This document shows, piece by piece, positions 17,700-25,844 of a stretch of 64,000 bases of DNA. The notes beneath the pieces were generated by a model that worked only from the letters and a program-made list of their open reading frames with translations, did no database searches and had not been told where the DNA came from. The DNA is from Treponema sp. (GTDB taxonomy: Bacteria; Spirochaetota; Spirochaetia; Treponematales; Treponemataceae). The stretch covers positions 1 to 64,000 of the forward strand of contig JAFZRP010000069.1 in assembly GCA_017619795.1 (NCBI GenBank), in the 5' to 3' direction. Position 1 is the first letter of the stretch, and each line of letters begins with the position of its first letter. The position numbers and the translations under genes were made by a program.

Positions 17700-18563
17700 A
17701 TGCATATAGGTTATCACGAATCAACATCAAACGGTCTGGAAGGACTTGGAACAGAAGCATTAAAAGCAGGAGCAGATACCTTTGCTTTTTTTACAAGAAA
17801 TCCGCGCGGTGGAAGTGCAAAAGCAATAGAAAAAAGTGATGCAGACAAGCTTAATGCCTTACGAAAGGAACACAATTTTGCGTCTCCTGTTGCTCATGCT
17901 CCGTACACAATGAACCCGTGCTCAGCAGATCCTCATTTACGTGAATATGCTCTTGATATGATGACAGAGGATTTTAAGCGCCTTGAGTTTACACCCGGCT
18001 GTTTTTACAATTTTCATCCTGGCAGTCATACAGGGCAGGGCTCAGAGGTTGGAATAGATTTAACTTCAACTCTTATTTCACAGGCCTTAAAAAATGTAGA
18101 TAACGAAATTGGTGAAAGTCATACAGTTTTACTTATAGAAACTATGGCCGGCAAAGGCTCAGAAATTGGCCGCACGTTCCAGGAGGTTCAGCAGATAATC
18201 AGTCTTGCAGAAGAAAAATACGGCAAGGAATTGTCTTCAAGACTTGGTGTTTGCCTTGATACCTGTCATATCTGGGATGGCGGTTATGATATTGTAAACA
18301 ATCTGGATGGAGTTATTACCGAGTTTGATAAGGTTGTCGGTTTAAGCAGACTTCATGCAGTTCACTTAAATGACAGTATGAATGATCTTGGAGCTCATAA
18401 GGACAGACATCAGAAAATAGGACAGGGCTTTATAGGCTTGGAGGCACTTGTCCGAGTTATAAATCATCCGGCTCTTAAAAATCTGCCTTTTATTCTTGAG
18501 ACTCCAAATGAGTTTGAAGGCTATAAGAGCGAAATTGAACTGTTAAGAAGTAAATATAACTAA
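17700..18563 (+). CDS. nfo: Deoxyribonuclease IV (AP endonuclease IV)
   Basis: 287-residue TIM-barrel enzyme that cuts DNA at abasic sites in base-excision repair. The three family signatures are visible with their metal ligands: around 110 (NFHPGSHTGQG), around 180 (GVCLDTCHIWDGGYD) and around 222-235 (HLNDSMNDLGAHKDRHQKIGQG). Glu in LLIETMAG and FILETP complete the zinc sites. AAGGA lies upstream of the ATG. It follows the esterase gene by 20 bases and is probably co-transcribed, though the functions are unrelated. Converges on the next gene with a 4-base overlap. Confidence 0.96.
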   Translation: MHIGYHESTSNGLEGLGTEALKAGADTFAFFTRNPRGGSAKAIEKSDADKLNALRKEHNFASPVAHAPYTMNPCSADPHLREYALDMMTEDFKRLEFTPGCFYNFHPGSHTGQGSEVGIDLTSTLISQALKNVDNEIGESHTVLLIETMAGKGSEIGRTFQEVQQIISLAEEKYGKELSSRLGVCLDTCHIWDGGYDIVNNLDGVITEFDKVVGLSRLHAVHLNDSMNDLGAHKDRHQKIGQGFIGLEALVRVINHPALKNLPFILETPNEFEGYKSEIELLRSKYN

Positions 18564-19966
18564 AATACAAAATCTGCTGCCAGCTTGTAGCCCACGTTTA
18601 TTTTCCTGTAAATAATTTTGCCGGAAAGGGAAGCTGTTGCTGTTCGTTTTGTTGTCTCTCCATCCTTTTGTGTAAACGAAACTGAACTTGTAACTGAAAG
18701 GTTTTCAAGCTTTGGAAGCGTTAGATTTACAGAAGCCTTTTCTATAGTCGTCTGATTAGATGGTGTATAAGAAAAGCTTCCCGATACACTGCTTTTTATT
18801 TTCTTTTCACTGAGTGCAACCTTCAGCTGAACGCTGCCTGTAGTAAAAACCGGCGCATCAATAAAAGTCCATTCTTCTTTTTCCTGCTTAAAAGTAAAGG
18901 CTCCTGTAAGTGACCCAGAAAAGCTTTTGTAAGTGCTTTTTACACCGGCCGAAGCCTTGTACGCATTCTCCTTTTCCTGCGTAGAGAAATAAAAGGCTGC
19001 TCCAACCTTTGTAAGTAAAAGGCTTTTTTTATCATTATCATCCAGAACTGAATAAAAGTTATACTGCACACTTGTTTTTGCCTGATAGCTTGGACTGAGC
19101 TTTTTCTGCGAGCTTGTAAACAACGGCGAGGGAATACAGGCTTGTGAAAAGCTTAGGGTAAGGTTATCCACAGAAAGCTTATTTTCGTTTCCAAAGTTCC
19201 AGTCATAACTTCCAAAGGGTGACTGGTATACAGCTGCAGATAACGACGAGGAAAAGTTGCTTACAGAAACACTCCCGGTTACATTCTGACAATAATGCTT
19301 TCCTTCGCAGTAGTAATTGTCCATTGGAGATTTTGAAAACCACGAAGAAGAAACGTTTTCATCGTAAGAAAATAGTCCGAGCGTAGTGGCCACTGAAAAA
19401 GAAGCTTTTCTGGCGGTGGAAAAGGTGAACAGGGAAGAAAGGGCTGCAGAATCATTATCAGCAAAAGAGAAGGGCGAGCTGTCAGATTGAAGATAAACAA
19501 GGTTTATAACTCCTTTTTTCAGAACAAACGGACTGCTGCTGTTTTTACTCTTTGTTCCCGTAAAATCAAACTGAAGCGAATACGAAAACGGCTTTGAAAA
19601 GCTTGAAGAACCAGGTAAAGAAATCTTTATTCCGCTTACGGAGGTTTGTGCTGTACTAAACGCTGAGGAAGCGGAAATCACCGGATTGTTCAGTTTTGAC
19701 AAGCCTCCCGCCACAGAAAGCTTTCCAACCTGTGTTGTAATGCAAAAATCCTTAAGAAGATTTTGTGAAGTTCCAAGTAAGCCGAAGGTGTTTTTTTCGC
19801 TCTTGCCATAATAAGCTGCTTTTATAAACGGAAGCTTAAGTGTACCACCGTACAAAAGCTTATCAGTAAAGTCTGAAGGTGCTTCACTTGCGAAGCAGAA
19901 GAAGCCTTTGCCGCCTGCAAGAACCAGTGAGTTAAAAATAAATGCAATTAACCATATCTTTTTCAT
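18560..19966 (-). CDS. Exported beta-rich protein of unknown function
   Basis: 468 residues with an N-terminal signal (MKKIWLIAFIFNSLVLAGG). The mature part is very rich in Ser, Thr and Phe and shows repeated alternation of polar and hydrophobic residues (SGSLTGAFTF, AKTSVQYNF), ending GYKLAADFVF with a terminal Phe. This suggests an outer-membrane beta-barrel. No Shine-Dalgarno is seen before the ATG. It stands alone between nfo and the SPOR gene. I do not recognise a family. Confidence 0.65.
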   Translation of the reverse strand: MKKIWLIAFIFNSLVLAGGKGFFCFASEAPSDFTDKLLYGGTLKLPFIKAAYYGKSEKNTFGLLGTSQNLLKDFCITTQVGKLSVAGGLSKLNNPVISASSAFSTAQTSVSGIKISLPGSSSFSKPFSYSLQFDFTGTKSKNSSSPFVLKKGVINLVYLQSDSSPFSFADNDSAALSSLFTFSTARKASFSVATTLGLFSYDENVSSSWFSKSPMDNYYCEGKHYCQNVTGSVSVSNFSSSLSAAVYQSPFGSYDWNFGNENKLSVDNLTLSFSQACIPSPLFTSSQKKLSPSYQAKTSVQYNFYSVLDDNDKKSLLLTKVGAAFYFSTQEKENAYKASAGVKSTYKSFSGSLTGAFTFKQEKEEWTFIDAPVFTTGSVQLKVALSEKKIKSSVSGSFSYTPSNQTTIEKASVNLTLPKLENLSVTSSVSFTQKDGETTKRTATASLSGKIIYRKINVGYKLAADFVF

Positions 19967-20043
19967 ATATAGTTAATTGCATTAATATTAAAAAAAAGGA
20001 GGTTTTTCCGAAACTTTTTTTATTTTTTTTTAAATATATTTTT

Positions 20044-20952
20044 TTAATCGTTTGTGCTTGTTACAAAAGACTGTTCTTTGCTGAAGTCAGAAATCTTAGA
20101 GATTTTTGCCTGCCAGTATTCAGCCTCGCTCTTTGTTGTATAAGGACCAACTCTTACTCGATAGAACAAACGGTTTTTGTTGTCCTGATAAGTAAAGATG
20201 TCGGAAGTAATCTTGTTTTCAGAAAGAATCTCACGTGCATTTTCTGCAGTCTTTTTGTTTGTATAGGCAGCAACCTGTACCCAGAAGCGTGTTACAGTTT
20301 TTGGAGCAGGAGCTGGAGCTGCAGTTGTTTTTGCAGGAGCAGGCTTTGATTCTACCTTAGCAGGTTTCTGAACTGTCTGAGTTGTTTTTGCAGGAGCTTC
20401 CTGTTTTTTAGCTGGAGCTGTAGCAGCTGGCTTTGCAGCAGGAGCTTCTTCCTTTGCTTTGCCTGTATAATAATCAGAAGTAATAACTACACTCTGCTCA
20501 GGTTTTCTGTCAGGCATAGTAACTGTGATATTAATATTCTGAGGATTCTGTCCCTGTGATGTCTGAGCCTGTGCTGCGAGTTCTGCTGTAAGCTCACGTT
20601 TAAGGGCGTTCAAATCAATAGTTGTAGACTGACTTGCTGGCTGTGAATCAGAAGCAGGATTTGGCTTTGTAATGTCATAAACAGTTGTGTTTTCAGAAAG
20701 AACAACCATATCATTTACTTTAGCAGATGAAAGATCTGAGCGCTGATTTTCCATGTCGTGGGTTGGAGCAGGTGGTACAGGTGGATTTGACCATCCGTTT
20801 TCCGGCTGTACTTTCTTTTCCATAGCAGGTTTCTTTGCGAAGGTTGGAGAATAATTAGCTGATGGTTTAAATGCAATAAATGCAACACCAAAAACAACAA
20901 GTAAAAAGAAGCTTACACCGGCAATAATCCATAATGTTTTTTTCTGTTCCAT
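20044..20952 (-). CDS. SPOR-domain membrane protein
   Basis: 302 residues from ATG 20952, which has AGAGG 7 bases upstream; a GTG six codons earlier overlaps that site. One N-terminal membrane helix (LWIIAGVSFFLLVVFGVAFIAF), a long linker rich in Pro, Ala, Lys and Thr, and a C-terminal SPOR domain (about 230-300) with RFWVQVAAYTNKKTAENA and FYRVRVGPYTTKSEAEY. SPOR domains bind denuded septal peptidoglycan, so a role at division sites is likely. Divergent from manC. Confidence 0.9.
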   Translation of the reverse strand: MEQKKTLWIIAGVSFFLLVVFGVAFIAFKPSANYSPTFAKKPAMEKKVQPENGWSNPPVPPAPTHDMENQRSDLSSAKVNDMVVLSENTTVYDITKPNPASDSQPASQSTTIDLNALKRELTAELAAQAQTSQGQNPQNINITVTMPDRKPEQSVVITSDYYTGKAKEEAPAAKPAATAPAKKQEAPAKTTQTVQKPAKVESKPAPAKTTAAPAPAPKTVTRFWVQVAAYTNKKTAENAREILSENKITSDIFTYQDNKNRLFYRVRVGPYTTKSEAEYWQAKISKISDFSKEQSFVTSTND

Positions 20953-21039
20953 ATTTTTTCCTCTTTGCACCGAATTCTATCGGCCACCTTGTTACTTTTA
21001 TCGGGATTCAAAAAATAAACTTTAGTAAAAAAATCATTA

Positions 21040-21068
21040 TTAACAAGAGCAGACAAAACCTATATAAT
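21040..21068 (+). promoter_or_regulatory. Promoter of the guanylyltransferase gene, probably giving a leaderless mRNA
   Basis: TTAACA (21040-21045), exactly 17 bases, perfect TATAAT (21063-21068). The ATG at 21075 begins only 6 bases after the -10 box, so the transcript should start at or next to the start codon. No Shine-Dalgarno is present. Confidence 0.75.
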
Positions 21069-21074
21069 AGAATT

Positions 21075-22133
21075 ATGACTTTGATTCCAATTATTCTTTC
21101 TGGTGGAGCAGGTACCCGATTATGGCCGTTGAGCTGGGGTGACCATCCAAAGCAGTTTTTGCCGCTTGTAAGTGAGCGTACAATGATTCAGGAAACTCTT
21201 TTGCGTTTAAAAGGACTTAAGCTTGGCAGTCCGATTGTTTCCTGCGGAGAAGGACACCGCTTTATGGTTGCTCAGCAGATAGGTGAAATAAGCGAAACTA
21301 AGCCCGTAATTCTTCTTGAGCCTATGGCAAAGAACACTGCTCCTGCAATTGCTGCTGCTTGTTGTGCCGCTATGAAGCAGGATAAGGATGCCGTAGTTGT
21401 TGTACTCCCTAGCGATCATGTTATTGCAGATGTAGAAGCATTCCAGAAGGCAGTACAGGTTGCAGCCGTAAATGCAGAAAAAGGATATTTAGTAACATTT
21501 GGAATTGTTCCGACATTCCCTTCAACTGGTTATGGTTATGTTAAGGCTGCCGGAAAAGAAACTGATGGTGCCTGGACACTTGAACGCTTTGTAGAAAAAC
21601 CGTGTCTTGAAAAAGCACAGGAATATCTTGCAAGCGGTGAGTATGCCTGGAACAGCGGTATGTTTGTATTTAAGGCAGAAACCTTCCTTGAAGAGCTCAA
21701 GGTCCATAGTCCGGAAATGGCAGCTCTCTCTATAGAAGCGTTTGAAAAAGCTGCGGTAGAAACAGACTTTATCCGCCTTGACAAAGAAGCGTTCGGTAAA
21801 ATAAAGGGTGACTCAATTGACTATGCGGTTATGGAAAAAACAACAAAGGGCCGCGTTGTAAAGCTTAATGCAGGCTGGGATGATGTAGGCTCCTGGAGTG
21901 CGCTTTACGACATAAGTCAGAAGGATGAGAACCTTAATGTAATAAAGGGTGACGATATTATTTCTCTTGATACAACCTCAAGCTATATCCGCGGTGGAAA
22001 ACGTACAATTGCAACAATCGGACTTGATAATGTTGTAATTGTAGACAGCGAAGATGCACTGCTTGTTGCCGCAAAGGGGAAGATTCAGGACGTAAAAAAG
22101 GTTGCAGAAATTATTAAGGGACGAAGTAAGTAA
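21075..22133 (+). CDS. manC: Mannose-1-phosphate guanylyltransferase
   Basis: 352-residue nucleotidyltransferase that makes GDP-mannose from GTP and mannose-1-phosphate for surface glycans. The start motif ILSGGAGTRLWPLSWGDHPKQFL holds the GTP-binding loop and pyrophosphorylase Lys (given here in full from residue 7); FVEKP and YAWNSGMFVF motifs follow, then DYAVMEKT and AGWDDVGSW. The length fits the short form without the phosphomannose isomerase domain. The reading frame is open 47 codons further upstream, but conserved sequence begins at 21075. Confidence 0.94.
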   Translation: MTLIPIILSGGAGTRLWPLSWGDHPKQFLPLVSERTMIQETLLRLKGLKLGSPIVSCGEGHRFMVAQQIGEISETKPVILLEPMAKNTAPAIAAACCAAMKQDKDAVVVVLPSDHVIADVEAFQKAVQVAAVNAEKGYLVTFGIVPTFPSTGYGYVKAAGKETDGAWTLERFVEKPCLEKAQEYLASGEYAWNSGMFVFKAETFLEELKVHSPEMAALSIEAFEKAAVETDFIRLDKEAFGKIKGDSIDYAVMEKTTKGRVVKLNAGWDDVGSWSALYDISQKDENLNVIKGDDIISLDTTSSYIRGGKRTIATIGLDNVVIVDSEDALLVAAKGKIQDVKKVAEIIKGRSK

Positions 22134-22154
22134 GCACAGAATCAGAAAAGCTTA

Positions 22155-22826
22155 CTAATTATCTATAATAAGGATTTTGATTCCCGCCTTTTTATAAGCC
22201 GAAAGCATACTTCTCTGTGCAAAAAATCTTCTCAATATCTGGGAAGCGGGAAGCTTGTCTCGGTTACGGACTCTGAAAAAGCGTTTCAGTAAAGATGCAC
22301 GGACATATAAAATTAAAGAGCATTTTGAAAGCAGTTCCGGCGTTTTGTAAAGCACTGTCGCATTTATTACCGTTTTTTCGTGCTTATCAATAAAGTCTTC
22401 AATCAGCTTTGTAATTTCCGGATAAACAATATCTTCCTGTTTTTTCAAAAGCTCAGGATTTTTGAATAAAAGCTTTCCGAGCTCCCTGCGGTTTATCGTG
22501 CCGTTTTCGTTTACAATTGCAAGACCGCTCTTAGCCGCTTCTTCAGAAAAGTTTTGTTTTATTTGTTCCGTACAGTGATTTATTGCTTCGTGAACAAGAA
22601 GGTCAGCATCTACAGAAGCCCAACTGGAACTAGAGCTGTTGTCCGAACTGGAACTGGTACCGTCACCTGAATCCTCCAGAAGCCCACAGATATAATTTTT
22701 CCCGCTGGCCATTTTTCCACAGACGCAGATTGTACCTGACTCAGGCAAAACGTTTTGTTTACCGGCCAATGAAGCTTTGAACGCTTTTAGAGAAAGTCTT
22801 GAAATTGGTTTTGCTAATGTGTTCAC
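22155..22826 (-). CDS. coaE: Dephospho-CoA kinase-like protein (CoaE)
   Basis: Last step of coenzyme A synthesis, phosphorylating dephospho-CoA. 223 residues from GTG 22826, which has GGAG 9 bases upstream and clears the polA stop by 19 bases; a TTG at 22880 inside polA is an alternative. P-loop CGKMASGKN, then VDADLLVHEAI (CoaE DxD region), GTINRRELGKLLF and VINATVLYKT. A run of about 15 Ser and Asp residues is inserted between P-loop helix and the VDAD strand, which is unusual. The P-loop lacks the normal TGGIGSGKS form, so activity is likely but not certain. Confidence 0.8.
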   Translation of the reverse strand: MNTLAKPISRLSLKAFKASLAGKQNVLPESGTICVCGKMASGKNYICGLLEDSGDGTSSSSDNSSSSSWASVDADLLVHEAINHCTEQIKQNFSEEAAKSGLAIVNENGTINRRELGKLLFKNPELLKKQEDIVYPEITKLIEDFIDKHEKTVINATVLYKTPELLSKCSLILYVRASLLKRFFRVRNRDKLPASQILRRFFAQRSMLSAYKKAGIKILIIDN

Positions 22827-22845
22827 CTGACTGTTCTCCAAAAAC

Positions 22846-25761
22846 TTAGTGGAAATCTCCCCAGGCTTTTCCGTGCTCAATGCTTACCCTCAGAGGTACG
22901 CTCAGCTTAACAGCATTTTCCATCTTATCTTTTATGATATTGATGGCAGCTTCAACAATACCGTCATCCTCAGGGCATTCAAAAATAAGCTCGTCGTGAA
23001 CCTGCAGCAGAAGCTTTGCCGGACTTTCGGCCTGCTTCAACGCATAAGTCACGTCAATCATAGCCTTTTTTACAATATCTGCGGCACTTCCCTGAACCGG
23101 TGTGTTAACGGCAGCTCGTTCAGCCGCCGCCTTTTCAACCTTGTTCACGCTGTTGATGTTCAGAATCGGGCGGCGGCGTCCCAAGATTGTCTGGGCGTAG
23201 CCTTTCTGCTCGGCATCTGAAACACAAGTGTTGATGAAGTTCTTTATTTCCGAATACTGCATAAAATAGTTTTCTATAAAGGCAGCTGCCTGGGTGCGCG
23301 AAATGCCAAGATCTCGTGCAAGTCTGAAGGCAGACATTCCGTAAATTACACCAAAGTTGATTGTTTTTGCAGTGCGGCGCATGTCTGGAGAAATCTGTTC
23401 TGGTTCAACGCCGTAAATAAGCGCAGCTGTAGCCCGGTGAATATCAGTTCCGTTTATAAAGGATTGCTTCATGTTTTTGTCGTTGCTGAGGTGAGCAAGA
23501 ACAACAAGCTCAATCTGAGAATAGTCGGCAGAAATTAAAACTTTGCCCTCTGGTGCGGTAAAGGCAGAACGGATTCTTCGTCCGGCTTCGCTTCTGATCG
23601 GGATGTTCTGAAGGTTTGGTTCTCTGCACGAAAGCCGGCCTGTTGCAGTTCCTGTCTGAACAAAATCTGTGTGGATACGGCCGGCTGAGTCAGCCATTTT
23701 TGGTAACGTCTGAACATAGGTAGACTGAAGCTTTGCAAGCTCGCGGTATTCAAGAATCATTGCTGGAACAGGATCTTCGTATGAAAGCTCCTCCAGAACA
23801 CTTGTGTCGGTAGAGTAGCCTGTTTTTGTCTTTTTGCCGGGTTTGAGCTTTCGTTCTTCAAATAAAACTGTCTGCAGTTGCTTTGGCGAAGCGATATTGA
23901 ACTCGTGTCCAACTTCCTTATAGATATTCTGTTCTACTAAAGCAAGGCTTCGTGTGAGTTCCTTATCATAATCCTCCAGCTTTGCAGTATCTATGTGGAT
24001 TCCGTAAAGCTCCATCTGAGTAAGTACCGGCAGAATCTTCATTTCAAGCTCAAACAACTGCTTGAAGGTCTCATCTGTAATAGTCTTAGTGAGGCTTTCA
24101 TAAACCTGGAGCGTAAAATCAGCATCCTCTGCGGCATATTTATAAGCGGTTTCAAGCGGAACATCTTCAAAGGTCTGTCCCTTCTGAACAATATCCGAAA
24201 ACTCAATTCCTTTTAAGCCGACAAAGTTTTCTGCCAGATATTCAAGGCTGTAGCCGTTTTTTCCCTGACGCTCAGGATTCATAAGCCAGGAGATAATCAT
24301 TGTATCAGCAAGTTTTAAGGTTGAAAGTCTGAGCTTTGTGGCTGCAAAGAATCCGTTTGAGGCAAGCACCTTAAGGTCAAACTTTGCATTGTGCATTATA
24401 ACTGTAATTGCCGGCTCTGAAAAAAGCTTTGCCAGCTGAACAAAGGCTTCCTCTGGTGTGATATAGCTTGTTTCGCTGAATAAATCTTTGCTTTCCTGCT
24501 GTAACGGTACGTAAACTGCTTTTCCTTTTTCGTAGCAAAGGCTGAAGCCTATTATCCTGCAGTTGATTGTGTCCAGAGAGGTTGTTTCAGAGTCGTAAGC
24601 AAGCGGAAGTGTGTTGCCGGCAGAAGTAGCTTTTGCTTTTTCAATACAAGCTTTTACATAAGCTTCAAGTTCTTTCAGGTCCGTAATTGCCTTGTAGCTT
24701 GAAGTATCGTTTTGAACAGGAACCGGAATAGAAGTATGTCCGTCTGCATTTCCATAAATATTGTTTGAATCTGCAAGATTTACCTTTGGAGCGGCGCTGT
24801 CTGTTTCTGTGTTTTTCTGTGATGATGAAGAGGAGGCAGCTTTTGTTCCGCTGGCTGAAGCTTTACCTGTTCCAAGTGCCAGCTCTGCGTATGATTTTGC
24901 AACATTTGGAATACCGTAAGAGAACATTTTGTCTGCGGCTTCTTTATAATTGAATACACGGTCTTTCAGACTGATTGCTTCATCAATATCAGGGCAGGGA
25001 ACTTCATTAAACAGAGTAATAAGCTTTTTACTGAAATACGCAGAATCCTTACCGTCTGCAAGCTTTTTCTGCATTGCACCTTTTACTTCATCAATATGAG
25101 CGTATATACCGTCGAGGTCGCCATAATCAGCAAGCAGCTTGGCAGCAGTTTTTACACCAACCCCGTGAACGCCTGGAACATTATCAGCAGTATCTCCGTA
25201 AAGCGAAAGAAGGTCGAGCAGCTTTTCAGGACGAACTCCCCATTCTGCTTCAACTCCATCTGCGTTAGTAACCTTCCAGGTAGAAGCTCCGCTTTCCGGC
25301 TTTAAGATTTCTGTATAATCGTTTACAAGCTGCATAAGGTCTTTGTCGCCGCTGAGAATACGGCACTTTCGTCCCTGTTCGCCGCATTTTTTAGCAACAG
25401 TAGCAATAATATCATCAGCCTCGTAGCCGTCACACTGAAGCACCGGAATACCAAGCGTTTCAAGAATATCGCAAATCCACGGAACCTGCGCGTGAAGATC
25501 ATCCGGGGTTTTGTTTCGGGTAGCCTTATATTCAGCATACATTTCGTGACGGAATGTTTTAGTTTTAGAATCCATTGCGGCTATAATGCAGTTTGGTTTG
25601 TAATGCTCTAAAATCCAGTGCATGTTGCGGAAAAAGCCGAAAACTGCGCTTACATTTTCTCCGTTTTTGTTTGTGAGTGGGCGCGAAATAAAAGCAAAAT
25701 AGCAGCGGAAAATAAGTCCGTAGCTGTCGAGTACATATACTGTTTTGTCGTCAGAAGTCAT
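22846..25761 (-). CDS. polA: DNA polymerase I
   Basis: 971 residues with all three domains. The 5'-3' exonuclease covers about 1-300 (GYEADDIIATVA, LSLYGDTADNVPGVHGVG). A Ser/Ala-rich linker follows. The 3'-5' proofreading domain looks intact: YDSETTSLD, HNAKFDLKV, YAAEDADFT. Polymerase motifs A (SADYSQIELVVLAH), B (RRTAKTINFGVIYGMSA) and C (LLQVHDELIFE) are present. It fills gaps in repair and replaces primers. No Shine-Dalgarno stands before the ATG; a -10 box ends 6 bases upstream. coaE follows 19 bases after the stop. Confidence 0.97.
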   Translation of the reverse strand: MTSDDKTVYVLDSYGLIFRCYFAFISRPLTNKNGENVSAVFGFFRNMHWILEHYKPNCIIAAMDSKTKTFRHEMYAEYKATRNKTPDDLHAQVPWICDILETLGIPVLQCDGYEADDIIATVAKKCGEQGRKCRILSGDKDLMQLVNDYTEILKPESGASTWKVTNADGVEAEWGVRPEKLLDLLSLYGDTADNVPGVHGVGVKTAAKLLADYGDLDGIYAHIDEVKGAMQKKLADGKDSAYFSKKLITLFNEVPCPDIDEAISLKDRVFNYKEAADKMFSYGIPNVAKSYAELALGTGKASASGTKAASSSSSQKNTETDSAAPKVNLADSNNIYGNADGHTSIPVPVQNDTSSYKAITDLKELEAYVKACIEKAKATSAGNTLPLAYDSETTSLDTINCRIIGFSLCYEKGKAVYVPLQQESKDLFSETSYITPEEAFVQLAKLFSEPAITVIMHNAKFDLKVLASNGFFAATKLRLSTLKLADTMIISWLMNPERQGKNGYSLEYLAENFVGLKGIEFSDIVQKGQTFEDVPLETAYKYAAEDADFTLQVYESLTKTITDETFKQLFELEMKILPVLTQMELYGIHIDTAKLEDYDKELTRSLALVEQNIYKEVGHEFNIASPKQLQTVLFEERKLKPGKKTKTGYSTDTSVLEELSYEDPVPAMILEYRELAKLQSTYVQTLPKMADSAGRIHTDFVQTGTATGRLSCREPNLQNIPIRSEAGRRIRSAFTAPEGKVLISADYSQIELVVLAHLSNDKNMKQSFINGTDIHRATAALIYGVEPEQISPDMRRTAKTINFGVIYGMSAFRLARDLGISRTQAAAFIENYFMQYSEIKNFINTCVSDAEQKGYAQTILGRRRPILNINSVNKVEKAAAERAAVNTPVQGSAADIVKKAMIDVTYALKQAESPAKLLLQVHDELIFECPEDDGIVEAAINIIKDKMENAVKLSVPLRVSIEHGKAWGDFH

Positions 25762-25767
25762 AAATAC

Positions 25768-25773
25768 AGTATA
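25768..25773 (-). promoter_or_regulatory. -10 box of polA, probable leaderless transcript
   Basis: TATACT on the minus strand, followed by 6 bases (GTATTT) and the ATG at 25761. The -35 region is weak (TATTCT at 17-base spacing). The arrangement mirrors the divergent gene. Confidence 0.55.
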
Positions 25774-25832
25774 GATTAAAATGGGAAAAAAGAATACCAG
25801 AAAACTTGCTAGTTAAAACACCTTTTTGCTGG

Positions 25833-25838
25833 TATACT
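25833..25838 (+). promoter_or_regulatory. -10 box of the FtsH-like gene, probable leaderless transcript
   Basis: TATACT followed by 6 bases (GTCTAT) and the ATG at 25845. No Shine-Dalgarno is present and the -35 element is not convincing. Confidence 0.5.
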
Positions 25839-25844
25839 GTCTAT

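Noticed and set aside
22129..22156. Terminator between manC and coaE
   Set aside because: AGTAAGC/GCTTACT forms only a 7-base stem with a 14-base loop and no T-run on either strand.
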